Notes: a model not told the origin generated them from the letters alone. A stretch of 64,000 nucleotides of DNA from Zasmidium citrigriseum (GCA_002786025.1 NHNW01000002.1:868001-932000); one strand, 5' to 3'. Positions 35,409-48,489 are shown, counted from the first letter of the stretch. Program-made: numbers and translations.

Positions 35409-35918
35409 CCCAAGATCAGTCTTATTGGCGCCTCCAAATGCTCCAAGAGGTGTACCCCAGTACCGAACTCTATCGATGTCCATAGCTCCGTGATTCGAGC
35501 TCAATTGCTTGCTCTTAGAGACAGAAAGAAATCCGAGAGCTTCTGGTTTGGAATAGCGATGGACCAAAGTGGCGAGGGCAAAAGGGTACCCAATTCCGTT
35601 GGAAGGGAAGCTGTAGGCACTCGTGACGAGGTTCGAAATGGTCCGAACAGGTGCTTCGGCTTACTCTTTTGGAGAGCTCCATTCACTTGCTAGGGAATCG
35701 CCCCGTGCGCGACCTCTTCGGCCAACAATCACGAGCTGTGAAAAGAAAATGTTTTATCTTGCTCTTGTTCCACCAGGGTATGGAGACATTCCTCTCAACG
35801 TTAGCATGATGCGAAGACGGTGAGTCGTTGATAACAAAGCTGCTGACGTTGCTGGTAAGTACTGTCGTGTTCTTTCGTTTCCCAACTTGCCTTTCCATTC
35901 CTCACGTCGTTGAACAAT

Positions 35919-36868
35919 ATGGCTCCTGGTGCTCTCGTAAACGAGACTGGCGTACCCGTCAGTGATTTTGCGACTCGTCCAAACGCCCCAGAGTCGAAGA
36001 TAACAGAAGCGAATGCCCCGTCGACGAATCTTTTCTCGTTGAGTGGGCAGACGATCGTTGTGACGGGCGGAGGACGAGGTCTTGGGATTACGCTCGCGCT
36101 GGGTGTATTAGAAGCGGGAGGAGATGTTGCGTGCTTCGACATTCTCGAGCAACCCTCAGCAAAAGAGTGGCAGCAAATCGAAACGACTGCAAAGAAGTCC
36201 GGCTTGACGGCGACGTACGATCGATGCGATATCACGAATGAGTCCGAGGTGGCCAGCAAGTTGCAAAAGATCGCCTCAGATGCTGTTGCTCGCAACAGTG
36301 TCTTCCACGGCGTTGTCCATTCAGCCGGCATCCAACAAAGTACCCCAGCGGTGGACTATCCCGTCGAGGACTTCAATCGCATGCTGAACGTTAACGTGAC
36401 GGGATCGTTCATCGTCGCCAAGCAGACTTCGAGGATCTTCATCGAACACAAGACGAAAGGCTCGATCGTCTTGATAGCGAGCATGAGTGGCAAAATTGCC
36501 AACAGGAGTCTCTCTTGCAGCGCTTACAACACTAGCAAAGCGGGCGTACATCAGCTCTGTCGTTCGGTGAGTCAAATTTGATGGTGTAGTCGAATAAGGC
36601 TGATTATTCACAGATGGCGCAAGAAATCGGACAACACGGGATCAGGATTAACACCTTGTCTCCCGGATACATTCGCACAGCGATGACAGACGCATTGCTT
36701 CAGGCTCAGCCCGAGATTGAGAAGGTCTGGATGGCCGGAGCGCTGTTGGGAAGACTGGGTGCTCCTGAAGACTTCAAAGCGCCTGCTATCTTCTTGCTGG
36801 CTTCAGGGAGCTCGTGGATGACTGGCAGCGATATCTGTGTTGATGGAGGGCATACGGCATCTGCGTAG
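35919..36868 (+). CDS. Short-chain dehydrogenase, sorbose/mannitol-reductase-like
   Basis: Exons 35919-36566 and 36614-36868 (intron of 47 nt) give 300 residues. The Rossmann motif is TGGGRGLG, the substrate-site motif HSAGI, the catalytic Ser in LIASMSG, and Tyr/Lys in YNTSKAG. The C-terminal part has INTLSPGYIRTAMTD and VDGGHTASA. The fungal cluster resembles NADP-dependent sorbose reductase/mannitol 2-dehydrogenase. The first 38 residues are a low-complexity extension. It is divergent from the transketolase, so both could be sugar-regulated, which is inference. ATG at 35919 chosen; the codon 9 bases upstream is TTG. Confidence 0.9.
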
Positions 36869-37487
36869 AGCGTCGATTGTATTTAGAACAGTAGAAGTGT
36901 CGTCGTCTTCTGAGTGTTCAACCCTTCGTCGAAGCCTCTTGGTCGGACCTTCCAGTTCGGGCGAATCCATCGAGAGTCCTCTCGCGTTCAACGAGATGGT
37001 CTGATAGCTAAACACGTGTTAGTAACGTGCCAATGCGTTCTTTATCGAAGGGGCAAATGCGATCCGTTGAGGCCAGGTCCACATGTTCTGCACGCCAGAT
37101 GTCAAACTTTTGCTAGACCCGGCAAACCTGCCTATTCCTTTGGCACGTCATCCGTTTTTCATCAAATGATCGTGAAAATATGTTTCACCGCGCGTTGCGC
37201 GCTGGTCCAGGCCCTCGAGACAAGACATCGTCGCGTGTTGTTGTGAAGGCGACGCGGAGATTCTCTCTCCACGGCCGCATCCCAGCCCCTGGCCAAAGCT
37301 CGTGACGAGGTTTCGGTCTAGCCTTCTTGAGGTCTGCCGATCCCTGGGAAGCGACCAAGGAAAGAGCGGCTGGCGGGCACGGTACGGTACCTCCTCCACA
37401 ACCACACGCCATCATGCGGAGAAAGTCTCGTCGTACCTCGAGTCCGGGGAAACGTCATGTCGCGCTTCAGATTGCTGCTCAACCAAA
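36869..37487. other. Intergenic, SDR 3' end to Zn2Cys6 promoter
   Basis: 619 bases; no supported gene. Antisense frames here are short. Confidence 0.5.
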
Positions 37488-39851
37488 ATGGCCGTGACCA
37501 GAATTGCGGATGTGGTCAACAAGGACGATGACGATTCCTCCTCGCCGGCGGTACCTGGCGCTCAGCAGGCGGATGCCGATGGGAGACTGGCCACGGTGGG
37601 AAAGAAGAGGACGAGAACAGGCTGTTTGAATTGCCGCAGGAAACGAAGAAAATGTGAGTGAATGAATTGAGTTCAGAAGAGGCTAGAAGTGAGCCTACGA
37701 GTGAGCCCACGAGTGAGCCTAGGAGTGAGGCTAGCAGTAAGGCCAGAAATGAACTTAGAAGTGAGCTCATAAAGGCATGCAAGTGAGCTCAGAAAGGCAC
37801 GCGAGTGAGCTCAGAAGGGCACGCAATGAGCTTAGAAAGGCACGCAAGTGACTGATAGTTTCTTTGTAGGTGACGAGAGCAAGCCAACATGTGAGGGATG
37901 TCAAGCCCGTAAGGAAATCTGCGAATGGGGCGTGAAAGTATCTTTCCGGCCCGAAAATGCACAGTCGATGGGAAGAGAACACCCTTCGATGCGGCAGGCG
38001 GCGAGCTGTGGTAGAAGTCAGGGATTTCAAGTGAGTCTCTCCTACTACCCTTGGTGTGATGGTCAAGCTGGAAGATATTCCCGGCAATCCCCAGCGTTGT
38101 CACTAAGAGTCAAGAGTGGAACGAGCCCTTTGATAGCTTGGACATCAGTGCTCGTTCGGAGAGAGCATTCGCAATGGTTGAAAAGCGTCTAACGAAGAGC
38201 ACAGATCATCAACGTAACCAAAGAAGTCATTCGAGACTACTTTGAAGAGACTGGTAGCGAAGATGTCGAGGAAACACGAATACCGGATCCTCAGCCTCAG
38301 CCTCAGCCTGCCCGGTTGACACCCATTGCCCAGACACTGCCGACGATCGAACCAACGTTCGAAGCCGTGACAACGATGCAGGAGCACCTAAGCCATCAGC
38401 CTTCTCCGGTCCTCGTATCTCCAGAGCTCACCAATGGTACTCCATACATGTCGAACATAGATCTGTTTCTCTCTCCACTGGGCAGCGATTCAGCCCTCGA
38501 GGACGGAATCTTCCTACCAGGCTCTGAATACCAATCCTGGCACGCAGCACTACGAAGTCGAATCATCGACACAGCTAGATCAACAGTGCCTTCTCGCATC
38601 GGCTCCCCTGAACCACTTCCTGCCTTAGATCTGCAATCGCCAGTCTCTGTACAGGCCGAAGATGATGAGTCTCGAAGACTGGCCCATCTTACCGCCGAAG
38701 AGGAGTATCTTCTATGGCAGAACTATATCGAGGAAGTCTCGCCGTGGCTTGACAAGTTCGATATCAACCGGCACTTCGAACTCGTACTACCTATCCTCGC
38801 GAAATCACATCCGCACCTTCGATACTCCATACTTGCCTTGTCGGCACGCCAGATGGAACTCAAAGCCAAGAAGTCCGACAACTCCTGCAGCCTGGCGCTC
38901 TATCAGCACGCAATCCACCTCCTCTCGCCACTCCTACATCAACGTACGTCCGTGGTACTGGCCTCCTGCATCGTCCTCTGCGTTCTCGAAATGATGTCCT
39001 GCTCTCCCAAAGCATGGCGGCGTCACCTAGACGGCTGCGCAGCTTTGATACAAGCACTCGGAATCCACGGTGCCAGCGGTGGTCTCGACCAAGCCGCCTT
39101 CTGGGTCCTCGCCCGCATGGACATCTGGGGCGGTCTGATCTCTTCCGAGCGCACCCTGATCTCGATGAACAAATGGATGAGTGCAGGAGACGGCGACCTC
39201 CTTACCGACTACGCTCTGTTCCAACACTGTGGGCAGGGGTTTGACATGTACGCCAACTGCGTCGTATACCTTTTGGGCCATGTGATTGAGCTCCTCTGTG
39301 CATCAGGAAAGTGGGAGCAAAGGCGAGGCTCTACTATCCGCCATATGGATGCCCATGAGTACATTCAGCAATGGTCACGGCTGTTCGAAGTCCTGGAGCG
39401 CTGGTACGCGGACCGGTCGGAAGAAATGAAGCCCCTGCTTACAATCCCCTCGCCCTCGTCGCCATCTAACCCGAGCTCCGCCATCTCCACGAAACCCTTC
39501 CAGACTCTCCTATACGGCAATGGGCCCGCCGTATCCGGGAATCAGATGTACCACACCGCCGCTCTCCTGATGCTGAAGTACCGACCTTCACATCTTCAAT
39601 TTGCGCACAAGAAGCCCCACTCGATCCTCTGGCATGCCCGTCAGATCTGTGCGATCTCCCTCTCGAATACCCACCATGGCTGCTGGACGAATAGCATACA
39701 GCCATTGTGGGTGGCCGGTCAGCACATGAGCCATCCGAGCGAGCATCGCGCGATCTTGGAGATTTATGAGAGGATTGAGAGGGAGACTGGATGGGCGACC
39801 AAATGGCGACGAGATGACCTTATGGAATTCTGGGGCGAGTATGAGGATTGA
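37488..39851 (+). CDS. Zn2Cys6 fungal-type transcription factor
   Basis: Exons 37488-37653, 37870-38030 and 38205-39851 encode 657 residues. The binuclear zinc cluster is split by intron 1: GCLNCRRKRRKC then DESKPTCEGCQARKEICEWG, giving six Cys in the right spacing. A PQPQPQP run lies near residue 125. The large C-terminal helical region (HLTAEEEYLLWQNYIEEVSP, HPHLRYSILALSARQMEL, SCIVLCVLEMMSCSPKAWRR) is the Fungal_trans_2 type often found in regulators of nitrogen, lysine or secondary metabolism. Intron 1 is 216 nt and made of tandem repeats, exceptional beside the 47-80 nt norm. Target genes unknown. Confidence 0.9.
37668..37855 (+). repeat. Minisatellite filling intron 1 of the Zn2Cys6 gene
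   Basis: Roughly 12-nt units of the type GAGTGAGCCYAC (four to five copies) pass into roughly 22-nt units AGTGAGCTCAGAAAGGCACGC (about four copies). Each contains GTGAG, the same core as the true donor GTGAGT at 37654. Confidence 0.8.
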
Positions 39852-40171
39852 AAAGGTTGATATGGTCATATTTCACGCAGCGATGGACTCATCATGTGTT
39901 CTTTGGGACCAGTGATACCTGTCCCTCGCTCACGCTTCGTACCTCGACGAAAGCTTTCTCATGATGTCTCTCAGCTGGCCGCTCTCATCCTGTCCTCCGC
40001 ACGTCGACTGTTGCAAGGAACTCAACCATGCAGCCTAGAAGCACCATATGTCAGCAAGCAGTGGAATCTAAGCGCGGCAACTTCGACGGACCTGGTATGA
40101 CAGCGCTGGCGACGGCTCGCTTGTGTCTCGATCTCCGAGGCGGAGCCCGGACATGATCTTAGTAGGGACAG
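39852..40171. other. Convergent 3' intergenic region
   Basis: No coding evidence; holds 3' ends of the flanking genes. Confidence 0.45.
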
Positions 40172-40705
40172 CTATGCCTTCTTGCCATGGGCTTTTCTGG
40201 GGTCGAGCTGCTCTGGCTTCTCTGTGGTGGTGATGAGTCCATCCGCGCCGAACGTCAATACGTCCTGCTCGACATCCTCCTCCATTTCCGCCGGCTCTTC
40301 CTTCGCCGTGTCAGCTTCCTCATGTACCTTCATCTCAGGACCTCCTGCCTCCCGCACCATCTCTGCAATCGCCTCGTCAACTTCATCGCTTATCCCATCA
40401 AGTACCACGCGCACTACCCGGAGCGACTCGTCAACTTCAGCATCCTGGCCGACCGGGCTCTTGCATCGGGTAGACCACCAAAGAGATTCCATCTCGGATC
40501 GGTATTTCTCAGCTTCATTGAAGCCTTCGGCCATCGAAGCCAGCAGCATAAGCAGCTTCATGCGCTGGTACCATGGGAGCGCAGGACAGCCAAGAAGGGC
40601 GCGTGATTGCTCGATGCATTCGTCGTGGTGGTCGTTTTCGGAGAGTTCGATCAGCTTCTCCACTTGTCCGAAGAACATCGCGTCGGTCGTGGATGGTTTC
40701 GGCAT
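40172..40705 (-). CDS. Small acidic hypothetical protein
   Basis: 177 residues from the ATG at 40705 (MPKPSTTDAMFFGQVEKLIE). The frame continues upstream through a poly-Thr stretch coded by a GGT/ACC run (40782-40802), but no good ATG context is there. An N-terminal helical part contains CIEQSRALLGCPALPWYQRM and LWWSTRCKSPVG. The C-terminal third is strongly acidic (EEPAEMEEDVEQDVL) and ends in the basic RKAHGKKA. The N-terminal half suggests a TPR-like helical bundle. No family recognised; cytosolic by default. Confidence 0.65.
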   Translation of the reverse strand: MPKPSTTDAMFFGQVEKLIELSENDHHDECIEQSRALLGCPALPWYQRMKLLMLLASMAEGFNEAEKYRSEMESLWWSTRCKSPVGQDAEVDESLRVVRVVLDGISDEVDEAIAEMVREAGGPEMKVHEEADTAKEEPAEMEEDVEQDVLTFGADGLITTTEKPEQLDPRKAHGKKA

Positions 40706-42066
40706 GATTGTGATGAAATCTTTGAGTCTGGGGTCCTCGAGGATTGCAGGCCCAAGAGTTGGGAAGACACCGAGCCGGAAGGTGGTGGTGGTGGTGGTGG
40801 TCGATGGGATGGGAGCCTCGAATATGAAGTGACGCCAGGCAGTGCTAGCTTTGATCCCGAGAGAGGAAGGAGCGACCGGCTGGTCAAAATTATGAAGGCA
40901 CGGACGCGGACTCAGAATGAGCAGGCACGACTCATCAATGTGTCGAACTGGACAGAATGCAAAAACATACTCGTTGGCGTGAAGGAGGATGCCGCGCCAA
41001 GCCAGCATAGATCAACCAGCGCTAGCGCAAGGAGTGAATGTTCTACAGACACTGTCCTTCATGAGCTTTCCAATCTCACTGTCTGGAGCAGAGTCTCTAC
41101 ACTCGGTTTTTTAGTCAAAGAGGAAGATGTCTCCGACTGTCTCGAGTTCATCGACAAGGATGAGTAGTCTAGAAAGCCTTTCAAGAGCTTGAATGCACGT
41201 ACTCGCCAGGAGAGAGCCGACGATTCAGTCTGAGCGGTTGGAACAGTCATCGCTCGCATGTCTCCATGCCTTGTCTTCACCTACTCCTTATTGCTGCCTT
41301 GACAGAGACGGGAGTCATGCAATACTGCTCAAGTGATATCGTTCATACACCCAGTAAGTAATGTCTCTCTCTATCCAAATGCCTGACTGCGAATCCCACT
41401 TCCATCCCCATCTTCCTCTCCATCGCAGAGCAAGCCACGTATGAACAGTCTTTTCCTCCGTTGAGAATAGGAAGTGGAGCTCGCGCTCAAAGCCATCTAG
41501 CACACAGCAGCCAGCCTCGCAGCAAAAAGAAATAAAACGCAGCAAGTAAAGATACTTCGATCCCAGCAAAGCAATAAACCAAACAGCAAAAAAGCAATTT
41601 TCGCCTCTCCGTGCCCCAACTTCACACCACAGCCATGCGATGATGATGATTCTTGTCGTCGTATCGTCCATATGTCCCTTGCCCCCAGAAGTAATGAAGC
41701 ACCGTGCAGCAGCCGTCGAAAGAGCCTTTTCTGCGTGCACAAAACACACAAACGCCGCCTTCTTTTGCGGTGCAGGGCCGGCTCACCTCGGCCTCTATCT
41801 CCATTCTTTGGATGGGCCATGAGCCCGGCTCCACGTCACCCGCTGTGTCTATAGTCTATGTTCTCGTTAATGTTCTCTGTTTTCGTGTCGTTTCACTGTA
41901 AGCCTCCCATTGGTTTTTCGAACTTTCGGTACTGGAATGAAGAAGAAGAACGCCGCCCAGGAAAGAAGAATGCCGACCATGTATCGCGTGATCCGAAGAA
42001 TGCGTCACTCCGTGAACTTTTGGTGTCGGGCAAGCCGACAAATCGAATCGAATCGTGAGGTGGTCT
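40706..42066. other. Intergenic, includes C2H2 factor 3' region
   Basis: A (GGT)n run at 40782-40802 is the only simple repeat. AT-richer sequence near 41510-41600 could be a 3' UTR. No gene called. Confidence 0.4.
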
Positions 42067-45000
42067 CTATGAAGCGGCCGTCTGCACGCCAGCAACGGGG
42101 CTGTCCAGTTGGCTGTTGTACGGTTTGAAAAGAAGCTTCATGTCGAGCGTGAGGGAGTCCAGGCCATACTGATCATCGATGTCGCCAACGGATCCGATAT
42201 CTTGACCCTTAGTCTCATTATCGCCGACGACGACACCTTTGATGCGTTTGAGAAGCGACATGACTCGCTTGAAGCGCATATCTGCCGGCAGAGAGAAGTC
42301 GGTAGCCTGCTGGGACTGTAGGAAGCTTCGGCCAAGGTAGAAAAAGTGGACACCGTCCCGGCTGAATCCAAAACGTCGCTGCTGAACTTGGCTCGGTGGA
42401 TACTGCAGCTCCATGTCGTGATCCCAGTTGCGCTTCCACTTCTCGAGTGCCTGACCCAGTCGCTTCTTCTCTTGCTGCACTGCAGATGTGTTCTGCATGG
42501 TGGGGCTGAAGCTCTCGCTTGGCGTGACATGCCCGCTGTTGTTCGCACTGATGTTGCCGCTGCCGCCACCATGTTGCTCGAGCCAATCGTTTTGTGAGAG
42601 TGGCGTCGCTGGAGTACTACTGTTGAACGCAAGGTTGAACGGCTGGAATTGCTGGTCCGGCTGGAGAAGAGCCTTCTGGCAGGCAATGATGCGCATGATC
42701 ACGGCGTGGATCAGCAGAAACTTTGAGTAGACATTCGTCGAGCCGGCTTGGAATGCTGCGTATGGGTCGAGTAGCGTCCGCAAAGCGTCACGCAGGGTGG
42801 GCTGCGCGGCCTTGCGAGTGCCAGTGATGTTGCTCTCCTGCGCCTGGGGTCCATTGAGGCCAAGTGCGTTGGCGCAGTCTTGTGAATTGGTTGCATCCCA
42901 AGCAGCGTCGTCGGAAGGCAGCATGAGACGGATCTCGAGCGGATCAAACTGCGGCGCGCAGTTGAAGTACATAACCATGGCGGCATCGGTCACCAACAGA
43001 TGGTACAGCATCCTGTTGCGCTTCTCCTGCTCGAGCCAGCCACGCCAGTTCCAGCTCTGTACCTGCACCTGCTCTGGAGTCGAGCCTCGTGTGGAGTGCA
43101 AAATACTGTAGGCGTAGTGTCCTGACGAGGCCTGCTGACACAAGTTCATGCTCTTGGCGATGTGAATGACAGTGGGGAACTCTGCGCGAGCTGCCTGTCT
43201 CTGTGCTGGATCGCCGTGCCAAGTAAACAGGAGGTGCAGCATGGACAGCGCTTGAAGCTCTTCGACCTCGAAAGATTGGTTTCCGAGACCTCGTGACTGA
43301 CCACTGACGGTGCGCTGGTAGACGATGCAGTTTTTGTGCACTGTCGTCTTGACGAACTCCATCATCTGCCTCACTTGGTGAACCGTGAGCCTTGGGCTGT
43401 AAACTGCACCAATGCAGATGATAGCGAGCACCAGGTTGTTGTTTGCCTCCGAAAGCTTGAAAGTCGGCATGTGCAGAATCGGCCAATGTCCATGATATGA
43501 AGTGTAGTGTTCCGCGAAATGCTTGATGTTCTCCACGGTGAGGACAGACTGCATCAGTTCGACAACAGTGCTGGTTTGAGCGGCATCAACTCCCTGCTGG
43601 AAGCAATGATGCATCAAGCTGTCCACCTTGGCCTGCAGCGGATCGTCCATGCTCCAGTTGGGAAATCCTGGAATTGTAGCATCCTCGCCCCCGAAGCTTG
43701 CCGGATGCGAGTAGAGACTACCTAAAAAAGAATCGTTGTTGAAATCGTTTTGCACGCGAAAGTCGTGCTTGACGTCTGGTTCGGTCTTGATGAGATTTGT
43801 TCCTTGCGAGCTCGCGTTCGCAGAATGGCTGCCGATAAAGCCATCCTGGCCTCCTTGGGTAAACATGCGGGTCCAATCGGCGCCGCTACCATCACCATTT
43901 GGAATCTGCTGGTGGTGGTTGTTGACCTGGCTGGTGTCGAACCGCGAGCTCTGATGGCCTAAAAAAGACATCGGCTGCTGCGGGTGTGCGTGTTGGCCTT
44001 GGTGTTGCTGGCCGTTAAAGATGTTGCCATTCAGGTGCGGCGGCTGGCTGAATGAATAGCTGTTGGGCATCTGCGCACCGTTGGCTGTGTTCTGCATAGC
44101 ATAGGCACTCATACCTGGCTGATAGGGAGCAGATGAGTTCATCTGGTCCGCGTTGGGGGCGTTCGACCCCAAAATCCCCAATCCCGCCAAGCTGTTGTGA
44201 CGGCTCTGCGTGCCCGGCGTGATCAAGCTGTTAGCTCTTGACGACCGAGCAGAGAAGTCGCCATTCACAGTTGGACTGTTGCCCACCACGGCGCCGTTGT
44301 AGCCAGGCTGACCGCCAACTTCGGGCATGCCAGCCAAGCCGATGGGACCTTCTTGCTGGCTGATCGACATTCGGTTGCCGTTGTTCGTGTTGCGTCTCTG
44401 GTGCGCAAGATGATTGGCGCCAGTAGGGTTACCGCGTCGCAGCGAACATTTCTGGAAGTGTCGCTTGAGAATGTCACTTCGAGAGAAAGTGTCCTTGCAC
44501 AAGTGGCACATGTACGGCCGATCACCAGTATCTGTGTAACGTCAGACAACGTCTTGAAAGTGGAAAGGAAGGAAACTTACGTCTGAGTAAATGGCGTTTC
44601 AAGTGTTTTGCGTGGAGGTATGTCTTGTTGCAGTGTGGGCACGGGTACTTGCCATCCGCATCTTTCTGCGGAATCATGCTTTTGGTAGCCTGCGCAGTGC
44701 CTTGTGCGGGTGGATTAGGCCTGCCTGGCGCACTGGGCAGAATGCCGCGACGACCTTGCGAACCAACCACGTGTGTGGGAGCCTCCTCATTCTGCAGAAA
44801 CGACGGCTGTTGGCCGAGCTGTCCCATCTGACCAGCGCTCGCTAAGCTTGGGAGACCATTCGCGCTGCTGACACCACCTGGTGGCATTGGCCGGATGGTG
44901 GGAAGACCAACTGACGAGCTCGTTGGTGGCATGGTAGTCGCGGTCGACGATGGGTACATGATGGACTGCGAGATGCTGTTGTAGGGGTTGCTGGGAAAGG

Positions 45001-45439
45001 ATGGTGGCATCATAGAGCCCGGCGCAGTAGTGCTGGTCGGCGAGACGTGCTGTGAGTAGTTTCCCGGCTGATTACTCGACATGTTGGCGGTCGCGGGCGT
45101 GTGAGGCGTGGTTGGCGTCGCCGACTGGCTGTTGGGGTGTGCGTACGAGATGGACCCGAACTGAGGGTAGCCATTCTGGCCTTGCAACGGTGGCAGCGTT
45201 GGGTGTTGTGGCGAAGGCTGCGTCTGCTGCTGTTGCGACCCGGGCTGTTGAGACGAAGCTTGCTGGCTCACAGTGCCGTACGAGGCTAGACTTGGGCCTG
45301 GTTGCTGCTGTTGTGCTGGTGGTTGCTGGCCAGGAGCAGGCGAGTTCTGAGCTTGCTGTTGCTGCGGCGGCGGGATGTTGTTGGGGGCGGCGTGGGGAGG
45401 GTACGGATGGTATCCAGGGTTGAAGTGGTTGTTATCCAT
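42067..45439 (-). CDS. Two-finger C2H2 transcription factor with Fungal_trans domain
   Basis: Exons 44581-45439 and 42067-44531 encode 1107 residues. The N-terminal 260 residues are Gln/Pro/Ser-rich (activation-type). Two C2H2 fingers: YPCPHCNKTYLHAKHLKRH and, joined across the splice, YMCHLCKDTFSRSDILKRHF. The 49-nt intron splits the linker HTGDRP. A Gln/Asn-rich middle leads to the fungal_trans-like helical domain (HFAEHYTSYHGHWPILHMPT, CIGAVYSPRLTVHQVRQMM, NRMLYHLLVTDAAMVMYFNC). The layout resembles Klf1-type or AmdX-like regulators; a specific orthologue cannot be assigned. Confidence 0.92.
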
Positions 45440-48400
45440 ATTGGCGGCGGAGGAGGGGCGGCGGAGTGGAAAAGAGTGGGCAGCGGCGGGAGAAGGTGGG
45501 GACTTGGCGACTCGGAAGTAGTGCTGAGCCTCGACCTCTCATCGGATGCGCGCCAGCCTTTATCCAGCTCGTAGGAATAGAAATGGAATGAGTAGCGAGT
45601 GACGACAGGCAGGAGCGACGCGCTGCTCTGGCAGTGGCCTGCGCGGGCAGCAGCGACGGGGGCAGGTGGTTGTTGTGATGTCGCAGGATGGGGATGTCTG
45701 GAGAGGCAGGAGCAATGACGCTGCCGAGTGCTGGCGACGGCGAGGGACGAGCAGGGCCAGGTCGCGACGGGGCCAGTGGTTGAAGCTGGAGCAGCGGCGG
45801 GCGGCAAGCGGCAGCAGCAGGTTCGAGGGAGGGTCGATTAGAAGTGGGTGCTGGAGTGCGGATAAACCGTGGCAGAAAATTCAGAGCTCGCTCGAAGCGC
45901 GTAAAGTCCGACTCTGCGGCGAGCGGCAGCGCTGTCGACGTCGTCGCCGGCGGACAGTCGCCCTGGGCCTTGATGTTCAGGCCTGGCAGCCTCTCACCGG
46001 TCGCGCGAAATGGGAAGAATAATAACAAGACGTGTTGTTGCTGGCGCTCGCGTGCGGTGGTATTAAGATTTGAGATTTTCGCTTGACGGTCAAGTGGGAC
46101 TTGCTCAGCGGGAGGCTCCACCTGTGCACACCCTGTTCCTGAGCCGCGTTGATCAACCAGACCACCTGGACCACGCTGCTGCACGGGTCGACGCCGCGAT
46201 GCAAACCGCAGCGCCGCGTCTGGCGATGGTTGGGGGCGAAGTAATGCGCGGAGAGGGTGAAGAATAGGCGATGGGTCGCGGTGGTGATGGAGTGAGAGGA
46301 GGGAGTGTGTTGAGAAGAGGAAGCCGGGCTCGCACACGCAGAAGGGAAAAGCCGCCGCGCGCTCTCACGCCGCAAGCTCTGAGCTTGGGCTGGTGACGTA
46401 CTGCCGTTGGGCGAGTGAGTTGAGTTTGGCAGCGCTAGCCGCATCAACGCAATGAACATTGAACACTTCAAAGCAATAATTCACTGGTATCCCGTCGTTG
46501 GCTGTCCGCTTGACAAAGTTGCGAATTGCCCAGCATCGCGCCTGACTCAATCGTCCAGCAGCAAAGGCTGTCCGTTCGCGTTCGCTCGCCTATCCTGCCA
46601 TGTCTTCCTGGCCGACAAGGATATCACGACGAGGGCGACTCGCCGGCCAAGGGCCAAGTGAGTCCGCCGTCGATCTGCTTTCCGATATGCCGAGTGCAGC
46701 AGCCGTTGTCGATATGTGGCCCATCGCAGCCTGCATACGCTTTTTGCATAGGTTATGTTTATGCTGCTGAACTCGAGACGGGTGGCATCGCTACTGCTCA
46801 CCTCTCATGCCATAATCAATAAGCTCCGGAGTCTCTTCAAATCACCATCGCGATGCCTCTGCGTTGTCGGCGGCACGACACGAACTTTGCTGCCACTCCT
46901 GCCCTAAACGAGAAAGACCGCTAAAGAGACTCTCGGACCAGCGCGCTCGCCATTCCGCGTCGTCGACGAGCTGCTCTGTGCTGATGGGCGTGACCGGGGC
47001 CAGCATGCTTCGAGACTGCTTAACCTGCCTATTCGGCACTCCCTTGCTTGCACCAGCGCCCTCCAATTCGCCAGCCTTGACGTCTCCCATTCACTCGCCA
47101 TCGTCGGCACATGTCTGCCCGACCGTGTCTCGCAGCCTGACCTCATCGCTCACAGGCAATGTCGAAATGTCTTGCCCTGGGCTGTAACGTTACGTCGTCG
47201 AGCTGGAAAATCTGAACAGAAAAACTTCGGCCCGGGCTCGTCGATATGTCATGCAGCGCCGCCCGCCAACACCTGCAGGTCACATCGTGTGTGGCGGCTG
47301 TTGGTCGCCCGAAGCCAGCGCCGCACCCGCAGTAGTGTTTCATCGTCTCTGCCATCCGCTGCCCGTGCGTCGCTGTGTCTCTGATCCTCTTTTATCCAGT
47401 GCCCTTGTCAACGTCTACATTCGGCTGCACACTGCCTAATTGCGTGCAGCCTGCGTCTACCACCCTCGTCGCCAACCAGACGATCAACTCCTCCATCCAG
47501 CCCACGGCGTGCTCGTGGCCGCGTCGCCACGATTGATATTGAGCGCGCCGTCGCACGAGCTGGCCGAATCAAGTATCGACGCCTGGCGCACTGCGTAGGA
47601 GCCGGCAGGAGCCGCGGGAGGAGCGCTGACGACTGGCCAGTAAAATCTCCTTGCTCTGCGCTCGGCACTCTTCCCTCCACTCCCCATACAATCCAATTGA
47701 TCATCGAAAAGCAATAGTTTGTTGATGCCCTTGTACCACTTACGCGCCCCTAGCGTCACACAAATGCAGGGAACACATAACAGAAACTGATACAGCAAGG
47801 CATCCAGTCGTTCTGCCCGCAATCATCAACGGCGATTACGATGCCAGTTCGGCGACGTTACGATAGAGTTCGAGATTGGACGTTCACATGTCTCGACCGA
47901 AGCCATGGCGCCACCCAACCACATCATCACACGGCCAGGCCTCGGATCCGAACGACACGAGCACGCAATACGTGAAAAATTACATCCGTTGTACGTATTT
48001 GACAGTCTTTGGCGACTGCTACCCTAATTGGAAGCCGACACTTGAAGGAAGAGACATGTCTGGGATTTGCTGGCCTGGACAATCTGTTTAAAGGCTCGGC
48101 GGCCAACATTTTATCTCCTTTGGGGAGAGCTTCAACATCAAGACATCACACCAAGACCAAGCCATAACAGCATTCAGAGGTGTTCTCTCACCCCTTGTCC
48201 AAACACCTAGACGTGCCCAAGAGGACGATCAATACTACGCCTACTCCTCATCCTCGCCAAGTCTAGGAGCAGGGGAAAGAAACCGTTGTCAAAGAGGCCA
48301 GAGCAGTCGCCTTCAAACGATGGTGAACGAAAGGCGACTTCGATATCCTTCGCGTCATAACGACCCTGAGCAACACCACACGGCAAGGGCATTGAAACGA

Positions 48401-48489
48401 GCGTGAAGGTAATCAGTCATGGATGAAATCATGCTGCCTCACAAAAGCAATTCTTTCCCTATGACCATCCTCCTCCCAACTCTCCATCC
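45440..48489. other. Three-kilobase gene-poor region upstream of C2H2 factor
   Basis: Nearest the gene, sequence to about 46340 is GC-rich, CT-biased on the minus strand and lacks a recognised protein despite a 301-residue open frame; a long leader or promoter is likely. From 46400 to 48480 only short frames occur on both strands. I see no RNA gene or transposon. Confidence 0.45.

Noticed and set aside
37668..37855. CRISPR-like repeat array
   Set aside because: Units are degenerate, without unique spacers, within a fungal intron; a minisatellite.
40607..41167. 186-residue plus frame
   Set aside because: Overlaps the acidic protein on the other strand; its Val and Gly runs are antisense of the GGT repeat.
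43920..43940. tRNA B-box-like GGTTCGACACC on the minus strand
   Set aside because: It lies inside the coding exon of the C2H2 factor and no cloverleaf or A box accompanies it.
45432..46337. 301-residue minus frame upstream of the C2H2 factor
   Set aside because: Pro/Ser/Leu low-complexity with no motif and overlapping the real start; likely leader sequence.
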